Assembly: GCF_023016115.1 (NCBI RefSeq) | Contig: NZ_JALKBH010000001.1 | Location: forward strand, 676,471-740,470 | DNA: 64,000 bases | Direction of reading: 5' to 3' | Source of the DNA: Alcanivorax sp. S6407 | GTDB lineage: Bacteria > Pseudomonadota > Gammaproteobacteria > Pseudomonadales > Alcanivoracaceae | In this document: piece by piece, positions 9,339 to 20,261 of the stretch | Position numbering within the stretch: the stretch's first letter is position 1 | Layout: each line of letters opens with the position of its first letter | Notes under the pieces: model-generated | Told to the model about the DNA's origin: nothing | Seen by the model: only the letters and a program-made list of their open reading frames with translations | Database searches by the model: none | Translations under genes and position numbers: made by a program

Positions 9339-11702
9339 CTAGAAAGTCTGTCCCAAAGAAAACTGAAATACTTCAGTGTCATCACCCGGCTGGTCATTAA
9401 GTGCCTTGGCCAGGTTGAAGCTGAGCGGACCAATGGCGGTCAGCCAGCTCAGACCGATACCGGCAGCGGTACGAATATCCTGGGGCTCGAAGTCCGCAAA
9501 GATATCATCTCGCTCGGTCTCGAAAACGTTGCCTGCATCGACAAACAGGAACGTACGCACACTTCTTGATTCCGGAGCAAACGGCGTCGGGAAGATCAGC
9601 TCGATACTGGCTTCCGTCAGCAGGTTACCGCCGATCGGATCCGGATCCGGATCCACTGTGCCGTTGAGGAAGTAGCTGAGACCTTCCGAACGTGGGCCCA
9701 GGGAACGAGATTCATAACCCCGCACCGAACCAATACCGCCGGAATAGTAATTTTCAAAGAATGGCAGCACAGGATCACTGCCATAGCCGTCACCGTAGGC
9801 AACATCACTGCGCATGCGCAGGGTCCAGCGCTGGGTAATCGGGAAGTACTTCTGTCCGGTCCAGTTAGCGCGGTAGAAACCATAATCCGATCCAGGCACG
9901 GCCACTTCCAGCCCCAGGGTGCTGGACCAGCCGCGATCCGGGAAGATGCCCCGGTTCAGGGTGCTGGTGGACAATGAGGCGTTCAGCTTGTACTCGTCAA
10001 ACAAATAGCCTTCGGTGATCAGGAAGTTGGCGATATCTACCGCTACAAAGTCACCGGTGGTGATATCGGTACGCTCGTAAGTACCACCAAAGCTGAGGCG
10101 CGAATATTCTGAAATCGGGTAACCGAAGGTCACGGAGCCACCGAGACGGTCAGCCGCGTAGGACGCCACCGAGGTCTGGTCATAATCGATCTCGGAGAAG
10201 AACAGGCTGAAGCCCCGGCTCACACCATCGAGGGTGTAGTACGGGTTGTAGTGAGAGAAGCTGTAGGAATCACGCACATCGGAACGGCTAAGGGCGAAGG
10301 ACACCCGATTGCCGCTACCGCGCCAGTTGTTCTGGGTCACGTTGGCACCAAAAATGAAACCGGACGCGTCGGAATAGCCCACGTTGGCACCAATGGAACC
10401 GGAAGGCTGTTCTTCTACGGTGTATTCCACATCCACCAGATCCTCGGTGTTAGGTACACGAGGGGTGTCAGCCTGAACCACACTGAAATAGCCGAGACGC
10501 TGCAAACGCTGGCGCGACAGATCCACCAGCGAAGTATTGGCCGGGGCATTCTCGAACTGGCGAAGTTCACGACGCACCACTTCATCGGTGGTCTTGGCAT
10601 TACCGGAGAAATTGATGCGGCGCACATACACCTTGCGGCCAGGCTCAACATAGAATGTCACATCAACGGTATTATTTTCGTCATCGGCGTTGTGATCCTG
10701 ACCGCGCACCTCGGCAAAGGTATAACCTTCATTACCAAGACGGCGCTTGATCAGATCATTGGTGTAGGTCACCAGCTGCTGACTGAACACCTGCCCTTTC
10801 TTGACGATCAATAGCGGCTTGAGTTGCTCTTCCTCGACCACCAGATCCCCTGCCAACTTGACTTCGTTGACCGTGTACTGCTCACCCTCGACCACATTTA
10901 AGGTGACGAATACGCTGCGACGATCCGGTGTGACAGACACCTGGGTAGATTCAATGGAGAAGTTGATGTAACCACGATCCAGGTAAAAGGATCGCAGACG
11001 TTCAAGATCGCCACTGAGCTTTTCACGGGAATACTTGTCATCGCCTTTGATGAAAGACCAGAAGCCGGTGGAGTGCAGCTCGAAATCCTCGAGCAGCTCT
11101 TCATCATCAAATAGCTGGTTGCCCACGATATTGATATCACGAATGCGAGCAGCCTTGCCCTCGTAGATCTCGATCTTCAACGCCACCCGGTTACGCGGCA
11201 GAGCGATTGATTCGGTCTTGATGCTGGCACCATAGCGCCCCTGACTGACATATTGCCGCTCCAGCTCACCGGCAATGGATTCCAGGGTGGAACGCTGAAA
11301 TACCTCACCCTCGGCCAGGCCAGCTTCGGTCAGGCCCTTGCGCAAATTTTCCTCGTCAATGGACTTGTTGCCGGACAACTCGATGCGGGCGATGCTTGGC
11401 CGCTCTGCAACCACCACCACCAGGTCATCTCCGTCACGACCGAGCTGCACATCTTCGAAATTACCAGAGGCGAAAAGGGTCTGGACCGCTCGCACCACGC
11501 TCTCGCGAGTCACCGTATCACCGGCCTGGATCGGCAACTCGGCATACACCCGCTCAACTGGCAAACGCTGCAAACCTTCTACGCGAATATCGTGCACTTT
11601 GAACGGCAGCATGCCATTGGCATTGGCCAGAGATACTGCAAACAGGCAAACCGTGGCCAGCCAACCTTTGATAAGGCGGCGGGTAATGTCCCCAAATATC
11701 AT
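9339..11702 (-). CDS. bamA: Outer membrane protein assembly factor BamA
   Basis: BamA is the Omp85 core of the BAM complex that inserts beta barrels into the outer membrane. The 787 residues contain a signal peptide ending near SLANANG, five POTRA domains (about 30-420), and a 16-strand barrel ending in SFNLAKALNDQPG and a terminal phenylalanine (QFSLGQTF). The L6 loop motif is present as GSVRGYESRSLGP. Its ATG overlaps the rseP stop as ATGA. The N terminus is slightly long ([14 protein letters not shown] before the hydrophobic core). Confidence 0.98.
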   Translation of the reverse strand: MIFGDITRRLIKGWLATVCLFAVSLANANGMLPFKVHDIRVEGLQRLPVERVYAELPIQAGDTVTRESVVRAVQTLFASGNFEDVQLGRDGDDLVVVVAERPSIARIELSGNKSIDEENLRKGLTEAGLAEGEVFQRSTLESIAGELERQYVSQGRYGASIKTESIALPRNRVALKIEIYEGKAARIRDINIVGNQLFDDEELLEDFELHSTGFWSFIKGDDKYSREKLSGDLERLRSFYLDRGYINFSIESTQVSVTPDRRSVFVTLNVVEGEQYTVNEVKLAGDLVVEEEQLKPLLIVKKGQVFSQQLVTYTNDLIKRRLGNEGYTFAEVRGQDHNADDENNTVDVTFYVEPGRKVYVRRINFSGNAKTTDEVVRRELRQFENAPANTSLVDLSRQRLQRLGYFSVVQADTPRVPNTEDLVDVEYTVEEQPSGSIGANVGYSDASGFIFGANVTQNNWRGSGNRVSFALSRSDVRDSYSFSHYNPYYTLDGVSRGFSLFFSEIDYDQTSVASYAADRLGGSVTFGYPISEYSRLSFGGTYERTDITTGDFVAVDIANFLITEGYLFDEYKLNASLSTSTLNRGIFPDRGWSSTLGLEVAVPGSDYGFYRANWTGQKYFPITQRWTLRMRSDVAYGDGYGSDPVLPFFENYYSGGIGSVRGYESRSLGPRSEGLSYFLNGTVDPDPDPIGGNLLTEASIELIFPTPFAPESRSVRTFLFVDAGNVFETERDDIFADFEPQDIRTAAGIGLSWLTAIGPLSFNLAKALNDQPGDDTEVFQFSLGQTF

Positions 11703-12999
11703 GAAAACTGCTTCACCAAGTCGTTGTAGATCGCCAATAGCATAAAGCTGACAACCAGAGTCAGCCCGACACCCTGAGCGGCTAGAAGAAAACGTTCAGG
11801 TAAACTGCGACCGCGGATCATTTCAATGATTCCAAAGAAAATCCAGCCACCATCCAGCATGGGAACCGGAAGGAGATTAATCACCCCTAGCGTGATGCTG
11901 AGATAAGCCAGCAACGCCAGGAAACTGGCAATTCCGATCGAGGCACTCTCGCCGGCCACCTGCGCGATGGTAATGGGCCCGCCGAGGTTATCAAGCGACA
12001 GCTTGCCGGTCACCAGTTTGGCCAGGCTGGAAAGAATCACTTCCACCTGTTCAACAAAACGCCCGCCCGCTTCCGGGATAGCGGAAAACAGGGAAAACTC
12101 CTGCCGATAGATGCCGCCCGCAGCCACACCGATGCGGCCAAAAGTCAGCCCCTGTTCTGTCACCTCATCCGGAACCACAGAGAGGGAACGCGGCATGCCA
12201 TTACGCAGCACCGTCAGAGCCAGCGACTGACCTGCACTGTCCATGATCGCCTGATGCCACATCTGCCAGTCATTCACCGGCTCCCCATCCAGGCTGAGCA
12301 CCAAATCACCATCGCGCAGCCCTGCACGCTCGGCGGCGCTGCCATCACGGACCTCACCAATGATGACCGCCTGATTGAGACCCAGTACTTTCAGCGGAGA
12401 TTGCTCAGGATCCTCTGACCAGAGCCCAATATCCAGCTGACGAATATGCTCCGCACCGCTGGCATCCTTGACGGTCACCGCCAGTGGCTGCTCTTCACCA
12501 AGGTGTAGAATCATTTCATTGTAGAAGGGACGCCAGCCTTCCAGCATCACATCTCCAACCGCCGCAACCCGGTCGCCGGGCTGGAAACCAGCCTGCTCCG
12601 CGGCAGTACCGGGGGCAACCGGACCAATCACTGCACGCATGCCGGACTGACCGTAACCGGCCAGCAAGGTCCAATAGATCAGCAATGCCAGAATGAAGTT
12701 GAATACCGGACCGGCCGCATAGGTGATGACCCGTTGCCAGGCCGGTTTGGACGAAAACTCACCCGGATGCCCTTCCGCGGTTTCATCTTCACGGGCATCC
12801 AGGGGTTTCACGTAACCGCCCAGCGGGACCGCACTGATGGTCCACAGCGTACCTTTACGGTCAGTAAAATTGAGCAGCTTGGGGCCAAACCCCACAGAGA
12901 AGGTAAGCACGCGAACGCCGAAGGCTCGCATGGCAAGGAAGTGACCCCATTCATGGAAGGCCACAATAATGACGATGGTGACGACAAAAGCCAGTACCG

Positions 13000-13006
<7 letters not shown>
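11699..13006 (-). CDS. rseP: Site-2 intramembrane zinc protease RseP
   Basis: RseP cuts anti-sigma factor RseA within the membrane after DegS, releasing sigma E in envelope stress. The 435-residue protein has the zinc motif HEWGH at residues 18-22, two PDZ domains (about 120-200 and 210-290), and the second active-site motif [12 protein letters not shown] near residue 380. It overlaps the end of dxr by seven bases and the start of bamA by four, so this stress protease and the barrel assembly machine are co-transcribed. Confidence 0.97.
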
Positions 13007-14168
<1,162 letters not shown>

Positions 14169-14172
<4 letters not shown>

Positions 14173-14993
14173 AGGCTGCCTCCCGGCAGGCCAAACCAGT
14201 TGAAGCCCGCCAGTGCAATGGGCATGGCCGCGGTAACACTGTCGATACGGTCCAGCATACCGCCGTGACCCGGCAGGATGGTGCCACTATCCTTGAAGCC
14301 GCGCTGGCGCTTTACCATGCTTTCGAACAAGTCGCCCAACGCCGATGCGAGCACCGTCATCAGGGCAACCAACAGCAATGGCAACAAAGAGGCGCTCAGC
14401 ACACCGCTGGCGTAAACGCCACCGACCACGATCAGGGACAACAGTACGCCGCCCACCAGCCCTTCGATGGTCTTGCCGGGGCTGACCAGCGGGGCCAGTT
14501 TGTGCTTACCGAAAGCCCGACCAGCAAAATAGGCACCGGTATCCGCAGCCCACACCCAGAGCAGAATGAACAACAAGGCAAACGGGCCGGCAAGCCCCAG
14601 TGCGCCCTGATCCTGGAGTTGCACCACGGCCGCCCAGGACGGAACCAGCAACAGCAGCCCCACCACAGCCATCAGACTGGTGCGGTACCAAATCGCCGCA
14701 TTGCCCGGGTAACCAACAACCAGCACCAGTGCCAGCAGCCACCAGGCAGGAATCGCATTGAGCAGCCAGGCAGGCTGATACAGTTCGGCCAGCACCATGG
14801 CCGCGGCCAGCACAGCGGTCCAACCAATACGGATCGCCTGGGACACCTTGCCCATCATGGCGGCCCATTCCCAGCCTGCCAGCACGAAGAAGATCCCGGC
14901 CACCACCGCAAACAGTGTGCGCTCAAGGCCGAACATGGCTCCCAGCACGATCGGCAGCAGTACCAGTGCGGTAATCACCCGCAATTTGAGCAT
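14169..14993 (-). CDS. cdsA: Phosphatidate cytidylyltransferase
   Basis: CdsA makes CDP-diacylglycerol from phosphatidate and CTP at the inner membrane, the branch point for all phospholipids. The 274-residue protein has about eight hydrophobic segments and the family signature near the C terminus, [20 protein letters not shown] followed by DR. It lies between uppS (three-base gap) and dxr (four-base overlap). Confidence 0.97.
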
Positions 14994-14995
14994 TG

Positions 14996-15775
14996 TTATT
15001 CTCCTTTCAGACTGGCCACTTCCTCTCCGGAACGACCAAATCGGCGCTGTCGACCGGCATAATCCTGCAGCGCTTCATCAAAGGCTTGGGCATCAAAATC
15101 CGGCCACAGCAACGGCGAGAAACACAACTCGCTATAGGCCAGCTGCCAAAGCAGAAAATTGCTGATCCGCTGATCCCCGCCAGTACGGATCAACAGATCC
15201 GGCATGGGAAGATCAGCCATGGAAATATAGGGCGCCAGGGTTTCGGCGTTAACCTGGTCAGCGCGCATGTCCCCGCTGGCGACCCGCTCGGCCAGTTCTC
15301 GAGCGGCATTGGCGATATCCCACTGACCACCGTAATTCACCGCGATCACCACCGTCATGCGGCGGTTGTTGGCGGTGAGGGCTTCCGCTTCCACCATGCC
15401 GGCCTGCAATGCGTCATCAAAAGCAGAACGATCACCAATAAAACGGATCCTCACGCCTTTGCCATGCAGTTCTTCCACCCTGCCCCCCAACGCCTTGAGA
15501 AACAGCGCCATCAGGTGAGCTACCTCTTCCGGGGGACGGCGCCAGTTTTCGGAGCTGAAGGCAAACAGGGTAAGAACTTCAATGCCGCGGGTCGCTGCCT
15601 GGCGGATAATGGTTTGCACCGCCTGCTCTCCGGCTCGATGCCCCTCTTCTCCCGGCAGGCCGCGTTTGCGCGCCCAACGGTTGTTACCATCCATGATGAT
15701 GGCCACATGGCGAGGCAAGGCACCCTGATGAGAGTCGATATCCGGGGCACTGGAGCGGGGCTGGTCACTGGGCAT
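14996..15775 (-). CDS. uppS: Undecaprenyl diphosphate synthase
   Basis: UppS adds eight isopentenyl units in cis to farnesyl diphosphate to make the carrier lipid for peptidoglycan. From ATG at 15775 it has 259 residues. PRHVAIIMDGNNRWARKRG holds the catalytic Asp, and RTGGDQRISNFLLWQLAYSE is the conserved C-terminal motif. An upstream in-frame ATG at 15811 would add 12 residues that do not look conserved, so the shorter start is preferred. Confidence 0.96.
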   Translation of the reverse strand: MPSDQPRSSAPDIDSHQGALPRHVAIIMDGNNRWARKRGLPGEEGHRAGEQAVQTIIRQAATRGIEVLTLFAFSSENWRRPPEEVAHLMALFLKALGGRVEELHGKGVRIRFIGDRSAFDDALQAGMVEAEALTANNRRMTVVIAVNYGGQWDIANAARELAERVASGDMRADQVNAETLAPYISMADLPMPDLLIRTGGDQRISNFLLWQLAYSELCFSPLLWPDFDAQAFDEALQDYAGRQRRFGRSGEEVASLKGE

Positions 15776-15848
15776 AATACTTCCGCCGATAACAAAAGCG
15801 GGCTGCTGCACAGCCCGCCTGCATCGAAATTCGAAACCGACAACCGTA

Positions 15849-16406
15849 TCAGACGGTCATCAGCTCCTCTTCCTTCTCTTTCAGAACCTTCTCGACTTCC
15901 GCCACCATCTTGTCGGTGAGCTGCTGGATCAGTTCCTCACCGCGACGGGATTCGTCCTCGGAGATTTCCTTTTCCTTGAGAAGTTCTTTCAGATCACCGT
16001 TGGCATCACGACGGATGTTACGGATGGAGACGCGCGCCTGCTCGGCTTCACCACGAACCACCTTGACGAGGTCCTTACGGGTTTCTTCAGTGAGCGGCGG
16101 CAGCGGCAGTCGGATCAGGTTGCCGGACGTGGACGGATTCAGGCCCAGATCCGACGTCATGATGGCCTTTTCGATCTGCGGGATCAGGCTCTTGTCGAAC
16201 GGGGAAATAGTCAGCGTACGACCTTCTTCCACGGAAATGTTGCCCAGCTGTTTGAGCGGCGTCTCAGAGCCGTAGTAGTCCACCGTGACATTGTCCAGCA
16301 GGCTCGGATGGGCACGGCCAGTACGGATACGCTTCATTGCGGTATCCAGTGCAGCCAGGCTCTTCTTCATGCGGGATTCCGCATCTTCACGAATATCGTC
16401 AATCAC
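15849..16406 (-). CDS. frr: Ribosome recycling factor
   Basis: RRF splits post-termination ribosomes together with EF-G. The 185 residues match the usual length exactly. Conserved parts are [20 protein letters not shown], the central domain with [19 protein letters not shown], and the C-terminal helix with [19 protein letters not shown]. It sits 31 bases downstream of pyrH and 73 bases before uppS, the standard order. Confidence 0.98.
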   Translation of the reverse strand: MIDDIREDAESRMKKSLAALDTAMKRIRTGRAHPSLLDNVTVDYYGSETPLKQLGNISVEEGRTLTISPFDKSLIPQIEKAIMTSDLGLNPSTSGNLIRLPLPPLTEETRKDLVKVVRGEAEQARVSIRNIRRDANGDLKELLKEKEISEDESRRGEELIQQLTDKMVAEVEKVLKEKEEELMTV

Positions 16407-16437
16407 TGGTATTTCCTCACCATCTCTTCAGGCACGC

Positions 16438-17175
16438 TTACTGCGCAGCCTCTACCAGGGTGCCTTCATTACCGCCCAGCATCAGGTTGAGCAGCGCACC
16501 CTTCTTGTTCATGTCAAATACACGCAGCGGCATGTTGTGATCCCGCACCAGACAGATTGCGGTCAGATCCATCACGCCCAGTTTTTTATCCAGCACCTCG
16601 TCGTAGGTCAAGGTGTCGTACTTGACCGCATCCGGGTTCTTTTCCGGATCGTCATTATACACGCCGTCTACCTTGGTGGCTTTCAGCACCACGTCGGCAC
16701 TGATTTCAATGCCACGCAGACAGGCTGCAGAATCCGTGGTAAAGAACGGATTACCGGTACCGGCACAGAAAATCACCACCTCACCATTCTTGAGGTGACG
16801 GTTGGCGTTACGGTGATCGTAATGCTCCACCACCCCACTCATGGGGATAGCGGACATCAAACGGGTGCGGATATTGGAGCGCTCCAGCGCATCACGCAGG
16901 GCCAGACCATTCATTACCGTCGCCAGCATGCCCATATGGTCACCTGCGACCCGGTCCAGGCCGGCACTCTGTAGAGCCGCACCACGGAACAGGTTGCCGC
17001 CACCCACGACCAGGCCTACCTGCACGCCGATACCGACCAGCTGGCCAATTTCCAGGGAAATTGCGTCCAGCACCTTGGGATCGATACCAAATCCTTCGTC
17101 ACCCGCCAGCGCCTCACCGCTCAGCTTGAGCAGAATACGGTTATAGCGCGGCGAGCGCTCCTTGTTAGTCGGCAT
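16438..17175 (-). CDS. pyrH: Uridylate kinase
   Basis: PyrH phosphorylates UMP to UDP. Starting at 17175 ([20 protein letters not shown]) gives 245 residues and aligns with E. coli PyrH; GGAG lies eight bases upstream. An ATG at 17196 adds seven unlikely residues. Signature parts are [30 protein letters not shown] and [19 protein letters not shown]. The gene begins after the tsf terminator, so it probably opens its own transcript with frr and genes beyond. Confidence 0.97.
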   Translation of the reverse strand: MPTNKERSPRYNRILLKLSGEALAGDEGFGIDPKVLDAISLEIGQLVGIGVQVGLVVGGGNLFRGAALQSAGLDRVAGDHMGMLATVMNGLALRDALERSNIRTRLMSAIPMSGVVEHYDHRNANRHLKNGEVVIFCAGTGNPFFTTDSAACLRGIEISADVVLKATKVDGVYNDDPEKNPDAVKYDTLTYDEVLDKKLGVMDLTAICLVRDHNMPLRVFDMNKKGALLNLMLGGNEGTLVEAAQ

Positions 17176-17350
17176 GTCCAAGTCTCCGCCACTCATGAAT
17201 ACCCGCCATTATTCAGTTGGTTGCCGTTTCCGGTTCTCACATCCTGCCGGGGCCTGTTCACAGTACCGCCAAGCACGATGGTTGCAAGCACTTTCCTCAT
17301 TTCGCCGGCTGACCGCTGGGAAGTTAGTCACATCCCCCCATCAACAGGCG

Positions 17351-17386
17351 AAAAAAACGCCCTGCCGGCAAGCCGGCAAGGCGTCA
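17351..17386 (-). terminator. Intrinsic terminator of rpsB-tsf
   Basis: A GC-rich hairpin with arms around TGCCGGC and GCCGGCA is followed on the minus strand by seven T residues. It lies about 20 bases after the tsf stop codon and separates the rpsB-tsf unit from pyrH. Confidence 0.85.
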
Positions 17387-17407
17387 TTTTCTCATCGACA
17401 GGCAGCC

Positions 17408-18286
17408 TTAGCCTTTCGCCGCAGCTTGAACCTCAGCAGCGAAGTCGACTTCTTCTTTCTCAATACCTTCACCAACAACCAGACGCTCGAAAGCGGCGAT
17501 CTCGGCGCCAGCGGCCTTCACCAGGGCGCCAACAGTGGTATTGGGATCCTTAACGAAGGGCTGATCCAGCAGGCTCACTTCCTTCAGGAACTTGTTGATA
17601 CGACCACCGAGCATCTTCTCGACGATCTCAGCCGGCTTGCCTTCCATATCAGGCTGGGCACGGATGATTTCTTTCTCTTTTTCCAGCACGTCAGCCGGAA
17701 CCTGGTCACCGCTAACCACCATCGGGTTAACCGCAGCCACGTGCATGGCAACGTCTTTACCCAGATCAGCGCTACCGCCTTTCAGGGCGACCAGAACACC
17801 GATTTTGCCACCGTGGACGTAGGCACCGATGGCACCTTCGGCTTCCAGCTTGGCAGCACGACGGATCTGGATGTTTTCACCGATTTTCTGAACCAGCGCC
17901 TGACGCGCTTCTTCAACGGTGGAACCGTCTTCCAGCTTCAGCTCGGCGATCTTGGCAGCGTCGGTTTCGCCGGCAGCCAGAGCAGCAGCAGCAACCTTGT
18001 CGGCAAAGCCGAGGAAGTTGTCGTCACGAGCCACGAAATCGGTTTCGGAGTTGATTTCAACCATGACGGCAACAGTGTTATCGCCATTGGTTGCAACAAC
18101 CGCAGCACCTTCAGCAGCGGTACGACCGGCTTTCTTGGCCGCTTTGGCCTGACCGGACTTACGCATTTCGTCGATGGCCAGTTCGATATCACCATCAGCT
18201 TCCACCAGCGCCTTCTTGCACTCCATCATGCCAAGACCGGTACGCTCGCGAAGTTCTTTAACCATTGCAGCAGTTACAGCAGCCAT
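17408..18286 (-). CDS. tsf: Elongation factor Ts
   Basis: EF-Ts is the guanine nucleotide exchange factor for EF-Tu. The 292-residue protein has the N-terminal UBA-like domain ([19 protein letters not shown]), the core motif [18 protein letters not shown] that contacts EF-Tu, and the C-terminal region with [12 protein letters not shown]. It is 62 bases downstream of rpsB, the standard operon. Confidence 0.98.
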   Translation of the reverse strand: MAAVTAAMVKELRERTGLGMMECKKALVEADGDIELAIDEMRKSGQAKAAKKAGRTAAEGAAVVATNGDNTVAVMVEINSETDFVARDDNFLGFADKVAAAALAAGETDAAKIAELKLEDGSTVEEARQALVQKIGENIQIRRAAKLEAEGAIGAYVHGGKIGVLVALKGGSADLGKDVAMHVAAVNPMVVSGDQVPADVLEKEKEIIRAQPDMEGKPAEIVEKMLGGRINKFLKEVSLLDQPFVKDPNTTVGALVKAAGAEIAAFERLVVGEGIEKEEVDFAAEVQAAAKG

Positions 18287-18348
18287 GATTATCCTCTCAA
18301 AACGGTTGGTTTCGGTAAGACGGGCAGGCGATAGCCTGCCCGAACAGA

Positions 18349-19107
18349 TCAGCCTTCGGCGCTCTCGCCTTCAGCTTCGCCTTCTACCTCGACAAATTCA
18401 CTCTCGCCACCGGTCTGGTTCTGGGCGTACTGCTTGCCTTCCAGAATGGTGTCGGCTGCCGCTTTCACGTACAGCTGGATCGCGCGGATAGCATCGTCGT
18501 TACCCGGGATCACGTAATCAACGCCATCCGGGTTGGAGTTGGTATCAACAACGGCTACAACCGGGATACCCAGCTTGCGGGCTTCCTGCAGCGCGATGTC
18601 TTCATGATCCACGTCGATCACGAACAGGGCATCAGGCAGGCCGCCCATGTCCTTGATACCGCCGATGGAGCGCTCGAGCTTCTCCATCTCACGCTTGCGC
18701 ATCAGCGCTTCTTTTTTGGTCAGCTTGTCGAAGGTGCCGTCCTGGGCCTGAGCTTCCAGGTCACGGAATCGCTTGATGGACTGACGGATGGTTTTCCAGT
18801 TGGTGAGCATGCCGCCCAACCAACGGTGATCCACGTAGGGCATACCGGCACGCATGGCTTCATCACGGACAGCCTTCTGTGCAGCACGCTTGGTGCCTAC
18901 GAACAGAATCTTGTTGTTGCTGGCAGCCAGCTTGTTCAGGAACGACATGGCGTCGTTGAACAGAGGCAGGGTCTTTTCCAGATTGATGATGTGAATCTTG
19001 TTACGGGCGCCAAAGATGTAGGTGTTCATCTTCGGGTTCCAGTAACGGGTCTGGTGGCCGAAGTGCACGCCGGCCTTCAGCATATCGCGCATAGTTACGC
19101 TGGACAT
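18349..19107 (-). CDS. rpsB: 30S ribosomal protein S2
   Basis: S2 is a late-assembling small subunit protein. From ATG at 19107 it has 252 residues starting [20 protein letters not shown], with [20 protein letters not shown] and the ribosome-binding [23 protein letters not shown] lies eight bases before the start. The C-terminal 20 residues are very acidic ([16 protein letters not shown]), longer in acid residues than in E. coli. Confidence 0.98.
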   Translation of the reverse strand: MSSVTMRDMLKAGVHFGHQTRYWNPKMNTYIFGARNKIHIINLEKTLPLFNDAMSFLNKLAASNNKILFVGTKRAAQKAVRDEAMRAGMPYVDHRWLGGMLTNWKTIRQSIKRFRDLEAQAQDGTFDKLTKKEALMRKREMEKLERSIGGIKDMGGLPDALFVIDVDHEDIALQEARKLGIPVVAVVDTNSNPDGVDYVIPGNDDAIRAIQLYVKAAADTILEGKQYAQNQTGGESEFVEVEGEAEGESAEG

Positions 19108-19169
19108 TGGTATTTCTCCACTTTGGGTTAGGCCTCCACGCCCCCGCATACACCCAACCCGGCTCACCT

Positions 19170-19198
19170 TATATAAGGAAGACAGGCACCCAGGGCAA
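19170..19198 (-). promoter_or_regulatory. Predicted rpsB promoter
   Basis: On the minus strand a -35 box TTGCCC is followed after exactly 17 bases by TATATA. This would start transcription near 19163 and leave a leader of about 55 bases before the rpsB ATG. The leader could hold the S2 autoregulatory site known from other gammaproteobacteria, but no specific structure was proven. Confidence 0.6.
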
Positions 19199-19403
19199 TG
19201 TGACGGGGCATGTGTGATTTCCTTCCCCTGCTTCGACGGTTACAATGCAGCACCATTGCCACAGAGCAGACCGAGAGCGGGAAAGCGCGCGCTTTATACC
19301 ACAGCACCCCGCCCCAGGCAACGAAAAGTCGCCTTTTTTGCTGTTTTGTTTCGGCCTGAAAAATAGCCAACCTACTGAAATCGCTGGAGTTTCCTCGAGT
19401 CCC

Positions 19404-20180
19404 ATGAATGTTGTTATCAAAACCCCCGAACAGATCGCCCAAATGCGCGAGGCAGGCAAACTGGCCGCAGAAGTCCTCGAAATGATCGGCGAGTACGTCA
19501 AACCCGGGGTCACCACCGAGGAACTGGACCGCATCTGCCACGACCACATCGTCAACAAGCAGCATGCCATCCCTGCCTGTCTGGGCTACCGCGGCTTCCC
19601 CAAGTCCATCTGTACTTCGGTCAACCATGTGGTCTGCCATGGCATCCCCAACGACAGCAAGACCTTGAAGAAAGGCGACATCGTCAATATCGACGTTACC
19701 GTGATCAAGGACGGCTGGCATGGCGACACCTCCAAGATGTTCTTCGTGGGCGAGCCCTCCGTTCTCGCCAAGCGCCTGGTGGAAACCACCCGTGAATGCA
19801 TGATGGCTGGCATCAAGATGGTCAAGCCCGGAGTAAAACTGGGAGACATTGGTCACCGTATCCAGAAGATGGCCGAGGGTGAGCGTTTCTCTGTGGTGCG
19901 CGAATACTGCGGCCACGGCATTGGAGAAGGCTTCCACGAGGAGCCGCAGGTCCTGCATTACGGCAAGCCGGATACTGGCATGGAGCTGCAGGAAGGCATG
20001 GTCTTCACCATCGAACCCATGATCAATGCTGGTAAGGCAGCCAACAAGCTGCTGCCGGACGGCTGGACTGTGGTCACCAAGGACCGCAAGCTGTCAGCCC
20101 AGTGGGAGCACACCATTGCCGTCACCGCCGATGGCTACGAAGTGCTTACCGCTCGCAGCGAAGAAAACGACCTGTACTGA
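19404..20180 (+). CDS. map: Methionine aminopeptidase, type I
   Basis: Map removes the initiator methionine from nascent proteins. The 258 residues start MNVVIKTPEQIAQMREAGKL. Metal ligands are seen in NIDVTVIKDGWHGDTSKMF (two Asp), GHGIGEGFHEEPQVLHYG (His), TIEPMI (Glu) and SAQWEHTIAV (Glu). The gene is divergent from rpsB, the usual arrangement. A start at 19404 is supported by homology; only a weak ribosome site (GGAG with long spacing) precedes it. Confidence 0.97.
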   Translation: MNVVIKTPEQIAQMREAGKLAAEVLEMIGEYVKPGVTTEELDRICHDHIVNKQHAIPACLGYRGFPKSICTSVNHVVCHGIPNDSKTLKKGDIVNIDVTVIKDGWHGDTSKMFFVGEPSVLAKRLVETTRECMMAGIKMVKPGVKLGDIGHRIQKMAEGERFSVVREYCGHGIGEGFHEEPQVLHYGKPDTGMELQEGMVFTIEPMINAGKAANKLLPDGWTVVTKDRKLSAQWEHTIAVTADGYEVLTARSEENDLY

Positions 20181-20261
20181 TACTCTCTGCTGACGACTGG
20201 CGCGCGTCCTGCATGCTGCAGTCCGCCCGCTGTTCGTCAGCCTTACCATCACAGGATCCCA